Shown here one piece after another: positions 34,468 through 43,408 of a DNA stretch of 64,000 nucleotides. Origin of the DNA: Dickeya undicola (GTDB lineage Bacteria > Pseudomonadota > Gammaproteobacteria > Enterobacterales > Enterobacteriaceae); the NCBI RefSeq assembly GCF_000784735.1, contig NZ_JSYG01000033.1, positions 1-64,000 of the forward strand. Reading direction: 5' to 3'. The notes beneath the pieces were generated by a model. The model worked only from the letters and a program-made list of their open reading frames with translations. It made no database searches and was not told the DNA's origin. The stretch's first letter is position 1. Every line of letters begins with the position of its first letter. The position numbers and the translations under genes were made by a program.

Positions 34468-35553
34468 ATGTCTCAAGCGTGTTACCGCATTGCCGTTATC
34501 CCTGGCGACGGCATCGGCAAGGAAGTGATGCCGGAAGGGGTACGGGTGATCACCCGTGCCGCCGAACTGTTTGATATCCAGCTGGAGTGGGAATGGTTTG
34601 ATTTCGCCAGCGCCGATTACTACCTCCAGCACGGCAAGATGATGCCGGACAACTGGTTCTCACTGCTGAAGGGCTTCGACGCGATTTATTTCGGCGCGGT
34701 CGGTTGGCCGGAGGTGGTGCCGGATCACGTGTCGCTGTGGCAATCACTGCTGCTGTTCCGCCGTGAATTCGACCAATACGTCAACCTGCGCCCTTGTCGT
34801 CTGATGCCGGGTGTAAAAGCGCCGCTGGCCGGGCGTCAACCCGGCGACATCGACTTCTATATCGTGCGCGAAAACACCGAAGGCGAGTATTCCAGCGTAG
34901 GCGGTGCCATGTTCGCTGGCACCGATCGCGAAGTGGTGATTCAGGAAACGGTGATGACCCGCGTCGGTGTCGATCGCATCCTCAAATTCGCCTACGAGCT
35001 GGCGATGAAACGCCCGAAAAAACATCTGACCTCCGCCACCAAATCCAACGGTATCGCCATCACTATGCCGTACTGGGACAGCCGTGTTGCGGAAATGGGC
35101 ACGCGCTATCCAGAGGTGAAGGTGGACAAGTATCACATCGATATTCTTACCGCCAATTTTGTGCTGCACCCGGACTGGTTTGATGTGGTGGTCGCCAGCA
35201 ACCTGTTCGGCGATATTCTGTCCGACCTTGGCCCGGCCTGCACCGGCACCATCGGCATCGCGCCGTCGGCCAACATCAACCCGGATCGCACCTTCCCCAG
35301 CCTGTTTGAACCGGTACACGGCTCAGCACCGGATATCGCCGGTAAAGGTATCGCCAACCCGATCGGCCAAATCTGGTGCGGGGCGATGATGCTGGAACAT
35401 CTGGGACATGACGACGCTGGAGCCGCGGTACTCAGCGCCATTGAACACGTGCTGGAACAAGGGCCGGAAAACGCGCCGCTAACGCGGGATCTCGGCGGCA
35501 GCGGCAATACAACGGCACTGGGCGAAGCGATAGCGCAGGCGCTGAGTCGTTAA
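34468..35553 (+). CDS. dmlA: Tartrate dehydrogenase / D-malate dehydrogenase
   Basis: 361 residues of the beta-decarboxylating dehydrogenase family: AVIPGDGIGKEVMPEG at the N-terminus, FYIVRENTEGEYSSVGG, KSNGIAITMPYWD, NLFGDILSDLGPACTGTIGIAPSANI and EPVHGSAPDIAGKGIANP. The NAD-binding Asp/Ala pattern and YWD segment fit the tartrate/D-malate branch rather than LeuB. It oxidises D-malate or L-tartrate with NAD+ and Mg2+/Mn2+. Good Shine-Dalgarno (AGGAG). Confidence 0.9.
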   Translation: MSQACYRIAVIPGDGIGKEVMPEGVRVITRAAELFDIQLEWEWFDFASADYYLQHGKMMPDNWFSLLKGFDAIYFGAVGWPEVVPDHVSLWQSLLLFRREFDQYVNLRPCRLMPGVKAPLAGRQPGDIDFYIVRENTEGEYSSVGGAMFAGTDREVVIQETVMTRVGVDRILKFAYELAMKRPKKHLTSATKSNGIAITMPYWDSRVAEMGTRYPEVKVDKYHIDILTANFVLHPDWFDVVVASNLFGDILSDLGPACTGTIGIAPSANINPDRTFPSLFEPVHGSAPDIAGKGIANPIGQIWCGAMMLEHLGHDDAGAAVLSAIEHVLEQGPENAPLTRDLGGSGNTTALGEAIAQALSR

Positions 35554-35666
35554 GGCTATGATCGTTAAAACTCTGATTCGTTAAAACGATGATTTGCGAA
35601 AACGATGAGCCGTTACCACACGTGAATTGAAGTAAAAGCGACGAAGCAAAAAACGAAGACATGAAA

Positions 35667-35689
35667 AAGGCCGCTGTCATAGCGGCCTT
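35667..35689. terminator. Bidirectional terminator
   Basis: AAGGCCGCT-GTCAT-AGCGGCCTT, perfect nine-base stem. TTTTT follows on the minus strand and CTTATT on the plus strand. It ends the small minus-strand gene next to it and perhaps dmlA. Confidence 0.8.
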
Positions 35690-35718
35690 CTTATTAATAC
35701 TGATCTGCTCAAGGGCAA

Positions 35719-35796
35719 TTAATGCATGGCACCCGGCGGGATGTCTTTGTAAGCATTGATGTAAGCGACCAGAAGTTTTTTCAGGAATTTACGCAC
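35719..35796 (-). CDS. 25-residue small ORF
   Basis: From GTG 35796, with AAGGTG six bases upstream, the frame reads M/VRKFLKKLLVAYINAYKDI then PPGAMH and a stop: a basic amphipathic helix of about 18 residues followed by a proline turn. It sits between a good sigma-70 promoter with a CRP-type site and a strong terminator, so it forms a complete small transcription unit of about 170 bases. Alternatively the transcript is an sRNA. I do not recognise the peptide. A GTG four codons further upstream is possible but has no ribosome-binding site. Confidence 0.6.
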   Translation of the reverse strand: MRKFLKKLLVAYINAYKDIPPGAMH

Positions 35797-35843
35797 GTCG
35801 ATCACCTTGGTTAATGAATGATTTGTGAACTTTCTGGTAAAAG

Positions 35844-35894
35844 ATTGTACGTTTTGTTGAATCCTGACGCAATGCTTTTGTGACTCAAATCACA
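35844..35894 (-). promoter_or_regulatory. Promoter and CRP-type site of the small ORF
   Basis: On the minus strand, -35 TTGCGT (35872-35867), 17-base spacer, -10 TACAAT (35849-35844). Upstream, at 35879-35894, is TGTGA-N6-TCACA, a perfect CRP core. The centre of the site would be near -50 relative to the expected start, which is neither the class I nor the class II position; the real start may differ by a few bases or CRP may work with another factor. Confidence 0.65.
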
Positions 35895-36139
35895 AAAAAT
35901 TCAGAATCGCGTTTTGCTTTTCTCCGCCAGCCAGATAGCACGCCTGTTCAAATGTCTGAATCAGCATCATTTCTTTGCAACCAAAAACGCATCCAGGACC
36001 GGGATTGGATTATTCTTTGATATATAAAATTATTTCCCGGCTAAGACAAAAGCAGCCATACTAGCTGTGTCGCGTAATTCAGCGTGGCACTGGCGCGGGA
36101 GCGACCCGGCCTTTCACTGACGACGTAAAAACCTGCCCT
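35895..36139. other. Intergenic region upstream of mdtG
   Basis: 245 bases without a gene; AT-rich in the centre, carrying the mdtG promoter by position. No defined operator recognised. Confidence 0.4.
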
Positions 36140-37333
36140 ATGGAAACCTGGAAACTCAACCTTTTCTCCGCCTGGCTGGGATGCTTTTTTACCGGCATGG
36201 CCATGAGCCAGATACTGCCGTTCCTGCCGCTCTACATCGAACATCTGGGCGTGAGCGATCACACCGCGCTCAATCTGTGGTCCGGGCTGGTATTCAGCTC
36301 CTCGTTTCTGATTTCGGCGATTGTCGCGCCGCTGTGGGGCAGCCTGGCCGACCGCAAAGGCCGCAAGCTGATGCTGCTGCGCGCCGCGCTCGGCATGTCG
36401 CTGGTCATGGGGTTACAGGGCATGGCCACCAACGTCTGGCAACTGTTTATTCTGCGCGCGCTGATGGGGCTGACCTCCGGCTACATTCCCAACGCGATGG
36501 CGTTGATTGCCTCGCAAGTGCCGCGCAGCCGCAGCGGCTGGGCACTCGGTACGTTGTCCACCGGGCAGGTGGCTGGGGTGCTGGTAGGCCCGCTGCTCGG
36601 CGGCTTCATGGCCGATACCATCGGTCTGCGTATGGTGTTTTTCGTCACCTCCGCCATGCTGTTTATCTGCTTTCTCATTACGCTGTTTGCCATCCGTGAA
36701 AACGCCATTACTGTCAGCAAAAAAGCACAGCTTAGCGGCCGGGCGGTGTTCGCCTCGCTGCCTTATCCGCTGCTGATTATCAGCCTGTGTTTCACCACCA
36801 TGATGATCCAGATGGCGAACGGCTCCATCAGCCCGATACTGACACTGTTTATCCGCGACCTCTCTCCCAACATCGAAAATATCGCGTTTATCAGCGGCGT
36901 CATCGCCGCTGTGCCTGGCGTTTCTGCGCTGTTGTCCGCACCGCGCCTTGGCCGCCTCGGCGATCGTATCGGTTCTCAGCGAGTGCTGATCGTGGCGCTG
37001 TTTCTGTGTGCGCTGCTGTTCTTCCTGATGTCGGCGGTGCAAAGCTCGGTCCAGCTCGGCATCCTGCGCTTCGCGTTGGGTTTCGCCGACGGCGCACTGA
37101 TGCCCGCGGTGCAGGCGCTGCTGGTGAAATACAGCAGCCAACAGGTGACTGGGCGTATTTTTGGTTATAACCAATCCTGCATGTATCTCGGCAACGTGGT
37201 CGGGCCGCTACTCGGCTCCACGGTTTCTGCCACGCTGGGTTACCGCTGGGTGTTCCTGGTCACCGCGCTGCTGGTGCTGATTAATAGCATCCAGTTGATG
37301 GTGAGCTTCGCCCGTATGCCAAAGAAAAGCTGA
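36140..37333 (+). CDS. mdtG: MFS multidrug efflux protein MdtG
   Basis: 397 residues, twelve hydrophobic helices. [35 protein letters not shown], the MFS A-motif [30 protein letters not shown] and [13 protein letters not shown] follow E. coli MdtG (YceE) closely along the whole length. Drug/proton antiporter of the DHA1 class, conferring fosfomycin and deoxycholate tolerance in E. coli. Monocistronic. The start has no clear Shine-Dalgarno. Confidence 0.85.
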   Translation: METWKLNLFSAWLGCFFTGMAMSQILPFLPLYIEHLGVSDHTALNLWSGLVFSSSFLISAIVAPLWGSLADRKGRKLMLLRAALGMSLVMGLQGMATNVWQLFILRALMGLTSGYIPNAMALIASQVPRSRSGWALGTLSTGQVAGVLVGPLLGGFMADTIGLRMVFFVTSAMLFICFLITLFAIRENAITVSKKAQLSGRAVFASLPYPLLIISLCFTTMMIQMANGSISPILTLFIRDLSPNIENIAFISGVIAAVPGVSALLSAPRLGRLGDRIGSQRVLIVALFLCALLFFLMSAVQSSVQLGILRFALGFADGALMPAVQALLVKYSSQQVTGRIFGYNQSCMYLGNVVGPLLGSTVSATLGYRWVFLVTALLVLINSIQLMVSFARMPKKS

Positions 37334-37438
37334 CACCATCACGGAAGCCGGTATCCGGCTTCCGATTGCCATCCCGCATCTTGGATTGTTCATCCTGCTT
37401 TCATGTTTTTGTCATCCTCATCACCAAAGATAGCGCCT

Positions 37439-37454
37439 GTGCAAACGTATGCAC
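37439..37454. promoter_or_regulatory. LacI-type operator of the ABC importer operon
   Basis: GTGCAAACGTATGCAC, symmetric at 14 of 16 positions around a central CG, the form of LacI/GalR operators. It is 22 bases upstream of the binding-protein start, and the operon's last gene encodes a LacI-family protein, so autoregulation is likely. Confidence 0.7.
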
Positions 37455-37475
37455 TCCTGACAAAAGGCGCTCACT

Positions 37476-38735
37476 ATGTTTGGCAACACCTCACTGATAG
37501 CAAAATCGCACAGCAAGAAAACCCTTTCCCGCCTGCTGCTCGCCGCCGGTCTGGCGTGCAGCATGGCGTCGCAAGCCGCCGACCTGGTGATCGCCGGGCG
37601 CGATGACGTTTACGGCAAGGCGCTCGACAGTACGCTGGCCCGTTTTCAGCAACAACATCCCGGCAAGCAGATAGAACTGCTGAAGCTGCCCTACGCCAAC
37701 CTGTATGAAAAACTGGTGATTTCCCTGCGGGAAAACGCCTCGGCCTACGACTTGATGTTGATGGACGACAGCTGGAGCCCCGAATTCGCTGGTAACGGCT
37801 GGATCCAGCCACTGCCGGATAGCCTGCAAAGCAGCGATTTCATTCCGGCGGTGTTGAACGTGTCGCGCGTACCGGAAAACAGCGGCCCGGTTTACAGCCT
37901 GCCGGTGGTCGGCAACGTGGCGATGTTCGCCTACCGTCAGGACCTGTTCGACAAGCACCAGCTCAAGGCTCCCGATAGCTGGGACGCGGTGCTGAAAGAC
38001 GCCAAAACGCTGCAACAGCAGGAGCCGGGCGTCTCCGGCGTGGTGTTCCGCGGCATGAAGGGCAACCCGATTGTTTCCGGCTTTATGCCGATGCTGTGGG
38101 CCTACGGCGGCAACGTGATCACTAACGGCAAAGCGTCGCTGGATTCGCCACAGGCGTTGCAGGCGCTTAATACCCTCAAAGCGCTGAAGGCATTCGCGCC
38201 CACCGGGGTAGAGGTGTACAACGCTGCCGACGTGCGCCAGGCGATGGAACAGGGCAAAGCCGCGATGGCGATCGAAGTCTGGCCTGCCTGGGCATCCACG
38301 CTGGACGACGCCACCAAATCCAAAGTGGTCGGTAACATGACGCTGCAACCAGCACCGGGGCAGAACGCCGGTCCGTCGCCAATGCTCGGCATCTGGCAAA
38401 TGGCTATCGCCAAAAACAGCCAGCACAGCGAGTTGGCGCAGCAATTTCTGAGCTACCTGACCAGCGCTGACAACCAGAAAGCACTGGCGCTGGAACTGGG
38501 GCTGCCGCCAACCCGCCGCAGCGTGTATCAGGATGCGCAGGTGGTGCAGAAGTACCGCTGGTATCCGGCACAGTTGGCTGCACTGGAAGCAGGCAAAGCG
38601 CGCCCACGTATTCGCAACTGGCAGGAAGTGGAAAGCATCCTCGGCGACTACCTGCAACTGGCGCTGATGGATCAGATGCCAGCGCAGGTGGCGTTGCAGC
38701 AAGCCAATCAGAAGATTGCGCAAGTACTGAAATAA
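37476..38735 (+). CDS. ABC transporter sugar-binding protein
   Basis: 419 residues with a signal peptide (LLLAAGLACSMASQAA). Mature part starts DLVIAGRDDVYGKALDSTLA and has the family-1 solute-binding layout (YDLMLMDDSWSPEFAGNGWI, AMAIEVWPAWASTL, FLSYLTSADNQKALALELGL). Family members bind oligosaccharides, glycerol-phosphate compounds or polyols; the ligand cannot be read here. First gene of a six-gene operon; AAAGG upstream of ATG 37476. Confidence 0.88.
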   Translation: MFGNTSLIAKSHSKKTLSRLLLAAGLACSMASQAADLVIAGRDDVYGKALDSTLARFQQQHPGKQIELLKLPYANLYEKLVISLRENASAYDLMLMDDSWSPEFAGNGWIQPLPDSLQSSDFIPAVLNVSRVPENSGPVYSLPVVGNVAMFAYRQDLFDKHQLKAPDSWDAVLKDAKTLQQQEPGVSGVVFRGMKGNPIVSGFMPMLWAYGGNVITNGKASLDSPQALQALNTLKALKAFAPTGVEVYNAADVRQAMEQGKAAMAIEVWPAWASTLDDATKSKVVGNMTLQPAPGQNAGPSPMLGIWQMAIAKNSQHSELAQQFLSYLTSADNQKALALELGLPPTRRSVYQDAQVVQKYRWYPAQLAALEAGKARPRIRNWQEVESILGDYLQLALMDQMPAQVALQQANQKIAQVLK

Positions 38736-38778
38736 CCGCTGTCGGGCGGGCCACGGCCCGCTCATTCAAGGACATCCC

Positions 38779-39651
38779 ATGCATTTTGACTCCCGCTGGC
38801 AACGCTGGCTGCTGCTGATGCCCGCCGCCACGCTGCTGTTGCTGCTGACGCTCTACCCCATCGGCCAGATGCTGCTTTACTCCTTCAGCAAGGTGGATTA
38901 CGCCGCCGCCAGCCGCAGTTGGGTCGGGCTGGAAAACTACCGTCAGTTGTTCACCGACTGGTTTTTCACCACCAGCCTGAAAAACACCCTGCTGTTCTCG
39001 TTCGGCAGTTCGCTGTTGCAGGTGCTGCTGGGGCTGGCGCTGGCATTGCTGCTGTATCGCCATTTTCCCGGCCGCCAGTGGGTGCTGAGCCTGCTGATCT
39101 ACCCGATGATGATCTCGACGCTGGTGTGCTCGGCTATCTGGCGCGTGTGGTTTCATTACGATTTCGGGTTGCTCAACAACTGCCTGACCGCGCTGGGCCT
39201 GATGCCGCAGCCGTGGCTGTCCAGCCCGCATCTGGCGTTGTGGTCGTTGATGCTGGTGGATATCTGGCAGTGGACGCCGATGGCCTGCCTCATCATCCTT
39301 GCCGGGTTGCAGGCGATTCCCAAAGACGTGCTGGAAGCCGCACAAAGCGACGGTGCCAACGGCTGGAAGCGGCTGTGGTACGTCACGCTGCCGCTTGTCC
39401 GCCAGCCAATCATGCTGGCATTGCTACTGCGCTCCATCGATACCTTTAAGCTGTTCGACAAAGTGTACGCCCTGACCGGCGGCGGCCCCGGTTATGCCAC
39501 CGAAACCCTGTCGCTCTATATCTACCAGCAAGGCTTCAAGTTCTTCAATCTGGGGCTCGCCAGCGCCGGTGCGGTGATCATGCTGCTGTTCGCGGCGGCC
39601 ATGAGTCTGGTTTACGCCTGGCAACTGATGCGCGGAGGGAAAACCGCATGA
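38779..39651 (+). CDS. ABC sugar transporter permease 1 (UgpA/MalF class)
   Basis: 290 residues, six helices. WQWTPMACLIILAGLQAIPKDVLEAAQSDGANGWKRLWYVTLP contains the EAA loop (EAAQSDGA....G...I.LP-type), which docks to the ATPase. It overlaps the second permease gene by four bases. Works with the neighbouring genes as one importer. Confidence 0.9.
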   Translation: MHFDSRWQRWLLLMPAATLLLLLTLYPIGQMLLYSFSKVDYAAASRSWVGLENYRQLFTDWFFTTSLKNTLLFSFGSSLLQVLLGLALALLLYRHFPGRQWVLSLLIYPMMISTLVCSAIWRVWFHYDFGLLNNCLTALGLMPQPWLSSPHLALWSLMLVDIWQWTPMACLIILAGLQAIPKDVLEAAQSDGANGWKRLWYVTLPLVRQPIMLALLLRSIDTFKLFDKVYALTGGGPGYATETLSLYIYQQGFKFFNLGLASAGAVIMLLFAAAMSLVYAWQLMRGGKTA

Positions 39652-40475
39652 GACTCCCCTACTGGCTGATGGCACTGCGTGCGCTGGCGCTGACCGTCGC
39701 GCTACTGTTTTTTACCCTGCCGATCCTGTGGATGGTGGCAGCGGCGTTTAAGTCCACCGCTGAATTCGCAAGCCTTGCCAGCCCGTTCTGGCCGCAACAG
39801 TGGACGCTCACCCACCTGAAAAGCCTGCTGAATAACGGCGTCGGCGAGCGGCTGTTTAATACCTTTTGGGTGGCCGCCGGTGCCACCGCGTTATCGCTGC
39901 TGACCGGGTTTCTGGCCGCCTACACGCTGGCCCGCCACCGTTTTCCGGCACGGCTCGACAGCCTGTTTTTGTTGCTGGTGTTGCTTATCAAGATGATGCC
40001 GCCGATGGTGGTGGCGATCCCGCTCTATTCGCTGCTCAAATCGCTGCATCTGCTCAACAGCCTGACTGGGCTGATGCTGGCTTATCAGGTTTACACCTTG
40101 CCGTTCTGCATCTGGATGCTGCTCAGCTTTATCCGCGACGTGCCGCTGGCGCTGGAAGAGGCCGCGGCGATGGACGGTGCCGGGTTATGGCGACGGCTGC
40201 GCTACATTGTGCTGCCGGTGTGCGCCCCCGGTCTGGTCGCCACGGCGATCTTCACCCTGATCATGGCGTGGAATGAATTTCTGTTCGCTCTGCTGTACCT
40301 GCAAACCCCGCAGCAATTCACGCTGCCGCTGTTTATCGCCAACTTCATGACCGAAAACCAGATCTACTGGGGAGAACTGATGAGCATCGGGCTGCTGTCT
40401 TCGCTGCCGGTGCTGCTGGTGGCGGGCTTTGTTCAACGTTATTTGCTGCGCGGCTTTGCCGTCAGCCAGAAATAG
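39648..40475 (+). CDS. ABC sugar transporter permease 2 (UgpE/MalG class)
   Basis: 275 residues, six helices. The EAA loop is LEEAAAMDGAGLWRRLRYIVLP. ILWMVAAAFKSTAEF at the N-terminus and MAWNEFLFALLYLQTP are typical of MalG-class permeases. Nine bases before the ATPase gene. Confidence 0.9.
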   Translation: MRLPYWLMALRALALTVALLFFTLPILWMVAAAFKSTAEFASLASPFWPQQWTLTHLKSLLNNGVGERLFNTFWVAAGATALSLLTGFLAAYTLARHRFPARLDSLFLLLVLLIKMMPPMVVAIPLYSLLKSLHLLNSLTGLMLAYQVYTLPFCIWMLLSFIRDVPLALEEAAAMDGAGLWRRLRYIVLPVCAPGLVATAIFTLIMAWNEFLFALLYLQTPQQFTLPLFIANFMTENQIYWGELMSIGLLSSLPVLLVAGFVQRYLLRGFAVSQK

Positions 40476-40484
40476 GACTCGCAG

Positions 40485-41573
40485 ATGAGTGAATTACGGT
40501 TACATCAGGTCGCCAAGCGTTACGGTCGTCAGCCGGTGCTGCACGGCATCGACCTGCATATCCGGCAGGGAGAACTGGTGGTGTTCGTCGGCCCGTCCGG
40601 CTGTGGTAAATCCACCCTGCTGCGCACCATCGCCGGGCTGGAACAGCAAGACAGCGGCCAGATCCTGCTGGGTGACGAGGACATTTCGCGCCAGCCGCCG
40701 GGTCAGCGGGAAATGGCGATGGTGTTTCAGTCCTACGCGCTCTACCCACACATGACCGTGGCAGAAAACATGGGTTTCGCGCTGAAAATGGCCGGAGAAC
40801 GGCGTCAGGCCATTAACGAGAAAGTGGCGCAGGTGGCGGAGATGCTGCAACTGACGCCGTTGCTGCACCGCAAACCCGGCGCGCTCTCCGGCGGCCAGCG
40901 TCAGCGGGTGGCGATTGGCCGCGCTATCGTGCGTAAACCGCGCCTGTTTTTGTTTGATGAGCCGCTGTCCAATCTGGACGCCAAACTGCGCACTCACACC
41001 AGGGTGCAACTGAAAGCACTGCACCAGCAACTGGCCGCCACCATGATTTACGTCACCCACGATCAGGTGGAAGCGATGACGCTGGCCGACCGCATCGTGG
41101 TGCTGCATGAGGGCCGTATCGCCCAGGTGGGGACGCCGGAAGAGCTGTACCACCAGCCCGCCACGACCTTTGTCGCTGGGTTTATCGGTACGCCGGAAAT
41201 GAACTTTTTCCCGTTGCCATCGGGCCAAATGCCGCCTCCCGGCCAACTGCTGTCGCCGTGGCTGCAACGGTTGGACTGTGATGAACGCGCCGCCACCCTC
41301 GGTATTCGACCGGACGCCTTTGAAATCACCGGAGGTATTCCGACCTTTAAGGTCGACCTGGTGGAAAATCTGGGTGCGCAGTATCACCTGCACGGTCACT
41401 TCATCCACGAGCCTTGCCTGACGCTGGTGGTGGAAGGCCGCCACCCGGCGCATATCGGCCAGGAGCTGGCATTGCAAGTCGCGCCGGAACGTTGTCACTG
41501 GTTTGACGCGGCCGGTCAACGCTTGCCGCAACCCTCGCGTGCCAGCGGGCAGGAGAGCCAGCATGGAGCTTGA
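40485..41573 (+). CDS. ABC sugar transporter ATPase (MsmK/UgpC class)
   Basis: 362 residues. Walker A G36-T44 (GPSGCGKST), signature LSGGQRQRVAIGRAI, Walker B LFLFDEPLSNLD, H-loop YVTHDQVEAM. The C-terminal 120 residues form the TOBE/regulatory domain of sugar importers (GIRPDAFEIT). Its last codons overlap the next gene by 11 bases. Confidence 0.92.
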   Translation: MSELRLHQVAKRYGRQPVLHGIDLHIRQGELVVFVGPSGCGKSTLLRTIAGLEQQDSGQILLGDEDISRQPPGQREMAMVFQSYALYPHMTVAENMGFALKMAGERRQAINEKVAQVAEMLQLTPLLHRKPGALSGGQRQRVAIGRAIVRKPRLFLFDEPLSNLDAKLRTHTRVQLKALHQQLAATMIYVTHDQVEAMTLADRIVVLHEGRIAQVGTPEELYHQPATTFVAGFIGTPEMNFFPLPSGQMPPPGQLLSPWLQRLDCDERAATLGIRPDAFEITGGIPTFKVDLVENLGAQYHLHGHFIHEPCLTLVVEGRHPAHIGQELALQVAPERCHWFDAAGQRLPQPSRASGQESQHGA

Positions 41574-42330
41574 GATTCTTGGCAGCGGCGAAGCCTATGA
41601 CAGCCAACGGGTCAACGCCGCGATACGGGTCAGCGAAGGCGGATTCCAGTTACTGGTGGATTGCGGCCCGACCGTACCGCAGGCGCTGTGGCAGCGCCAA
41701 ACCGCGCCGGACGACATTCACGCAATCTACATTACCCATGCTCACCCCGACCACACACTCGGCCTGACCACCTGGCTTAACTGGTGCGAATCCTGCGGGC
41801 GTACCGCGCCGCTGACAATTATCGCCCCGCGCCAGCAACGGCCGCAGTTGCAGCAACTGGTGGATTTCGCCTTTTGGCCCGCCGGTCGGCCGCTGTTCAC
41901 CCTGAACTGGCAGAACAGCGAAGACCTGAGCGAACTGGGACCGTGGCGCTGCCAGACCGCGCCGACCCGCCATTCGGTGCCCAACCACGCCCTGTGGCTC
42001 GGCGGCGAACAGGGGTCGTTGTTCTATAGCGGCGACGGCCAGTTAACGCCCGCAAGCGCTGCATTACTGGCTCGTGCTGATCTGGCGCTGGTGGAGTGTT
42101 TTTCGCCTCAGGTCGCGGACAATGCCTACCACGGCAACTGGCCACAGGTGCAGACGCTGGTTCGCAAACCGGGCGCATCGTTAGGGTTGTATCACGTGCA
42201 GCAGTCGCAAAAAGCGGCGCTGCAACCGCTTATCGCCGCCGTTCCCAGCGTATTTCTGCCGGAACAAGGCGACCGGGCGCAATGCCGCAATGGGCGCTGG
42301 CACATCACCAGGGACGCTGAACATGAGTAA
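41563..42330 (+). CDS. Metallo-beta-lactamase-fold hydrolase in the importer operon
   Basis: 255 residues from ATG 41563 (AGGAGA six bases upstream). Metal-binding THAHPDHTLGL (H59, H61, D63, H64), then His in TRHSVPNHAL, Asp in YSGDGQLT and a final His in GLYHVQ. The pattern is close to RNase Z / PhnP-like phosphodiesterases. Translational coupling with the ATPase and LacI genes suggests that it acts on the imported compound, for instance a sugar phosphodiester or cyclic phosphate; this is inference. Confidence 0.83.
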   Translation: MELEILGSGEAYDSQRVNAAIRVSEGGFQLLVDCGPTVPQALWQRQTAPDDIHAIYITHAHPDHTLGLTTWLNWCESCGRTAPLTIIAPRQQRPQLQQLVDFAFWPAGRPLFTLNWQNSEDLSELGPWRCQTAPTRHSVPNHALWLGGEQGSLFYSGDGQLTPASAALLARADLALVECFSPQVADNAYHGNWPQVQTLVRKPGASLGLYHVQQSQKAALQPLIAAVPSVFLPEQGDRAQCRNGRWHITRDAEHE

Positions 42331-43309
42331 AAAACGTATCACCTCGATTGATGTCGCCCGTTGTGCCGGTGTTTCGGCATCCGCAGTATCACGCACCTAT
42401 TCCGCGCCGGGTAAGGTCAGCCAGGCGACCAGAGCACGGGTGCTGGCGGCGGCAAATGAACTGGGCTATCGCCCTAATGCGCTGGCGCGGGCGCTGGTCA
42501 ATTCCGGGCGACAAGGCTCCGGCATTGTGGCGGTGGTGATGGGCGAATTCGACAACCCGTTCCAGCCCTGGCTGTTCAGCTTGCTGACGCAGGCGCTGCA
42601 ACAACACGGGCTGGTGCCGATGCTGGTCAGCATCACCGATCAATGCGATATCCGCGCCCGTCTGCAACAGGCACAGTCGTGGCAGGTGGAAGCGGCGATC
42701 ATCTCCGCCGGTAGCCTGTCTCGCGAAGCCACCGAGCGCTGTCTGGAATTGTCGCTACCGATGGTGCTGATGGGCCGGGAGGACCAGCGTGAAACCGTCA
42801 CCGCGGTACTGTCCGATAACCGGCTGGCAGGCGAACTGGCGGCAGACCACTTGTTCTCGCTGGGGTTGACGCAACTGGCCTATATCGGCGGCCGTCAGGA
42901 CGGGCAGGCGTCGCTGGAGCGGTTGGCGGGGTTTCGCCAGCGGTTGACTTATCACGGCTTGCCGGAACCTGTCGTGACGGATAACCCGGATTACGCCTAC
43001 CACAGCGGCTATCACGCCATGTGCCGGTTGCAGCAACAGCATCCGCTGGTCGAAGGCGTGTTTTGCGCCTGCGACGCGCTGGCCTTCGGAGCCCTTGACG
43101 CCCTGCGCCTGACCAACGGCCCGGCTTGCAAGGTGGTGGGTTGCGACGATACCCCGCAGGCAGCCTGGGAAGGATACCGCCTGACCACCGTCCGCCAGCC
43201 GGTGGAGCTGTTGGTGGAGCAAGTGATGCGCCACCTGCAACGGGTGCTGAGCGGCGAAGCGCAGAAAGGGGAAACCGTCCGTATTAAACCGACGCTGGTT
43301 GTGCGTTAA
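42323..43309 (+). CDS. LacI/GalR-family regulator of the importer operon
   Basis: 328 residues from ATG 42323. HTH and hinge: ITSIDVARCAGVSASAVSRT, KVSQATRARVLAAANELGYRPNALARAL. A periplasmic-binding-protein-like effector domain follows (GIVAVVMGEFDNPFQPWLFS). It overlaps the MBL gene by eight bases. A LacI operator lies in front of the first gene of the operon. A strong hairpin closes the operon. Confidence 0.92.
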   Translation: MSKKRITSIDVARCAGVSASAVSRTYSAPGKVSQATRARVLAAANELGYRPNALARALVNSGRQGSGIVAVVMGEFDNPFQPWLFSLLTQALQQHGLVPMLVSITDQCDIRARLQQAQSWQVEAAIISAGSLSREATERCLELSLPMVLMGREDQRETVTAVLSDNRLAGELAADHLFSLGLTQLAYIGGRQDGQASLERLAGFRQRLTYHGLPEPVVTDNPDYAYHSGYHAMCRLQQQHPLVEGVFCACDALAFGALDALRLTNGPACKVVGCDDTPQAAWEGYRLTTVRQPVELLVEQVMRHLQRVLSGEAQKGETVRIKPTLVVR

Positions 43310-43358
43310 CCGTATGTAGCCGCATCACGAGTGAGCCGCATACCGCGCTTAGGCTGTT

Positions 43359-43382
43359 ATCGGGCGATACTCATCGCCCGAT
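43359..43382. terminator. Terminator of the ABC/MBL/LacI operon
   Basis: ATCGGGCGAT-ACTC-ATCGCCCGAT, perfect ten-base stem, followed by TGCTGTTTTCC. Confidence 0.8.
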
Positions 43383-43408
43383 TGCTGTTTTCCTTTGCCA
43401 TAAGCCGG

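Noticed and set aside
37491-38765. 424-codon minus-strand frame
   Set aside because: It lies opposite the ABC sugar-binding protein, which has a signal peptide and family motifs; the composition is typical of antisense frames in GC-rich genes. The same holds for 29055-30242, 19818-20990, 38404-39345 and 40500-41564.
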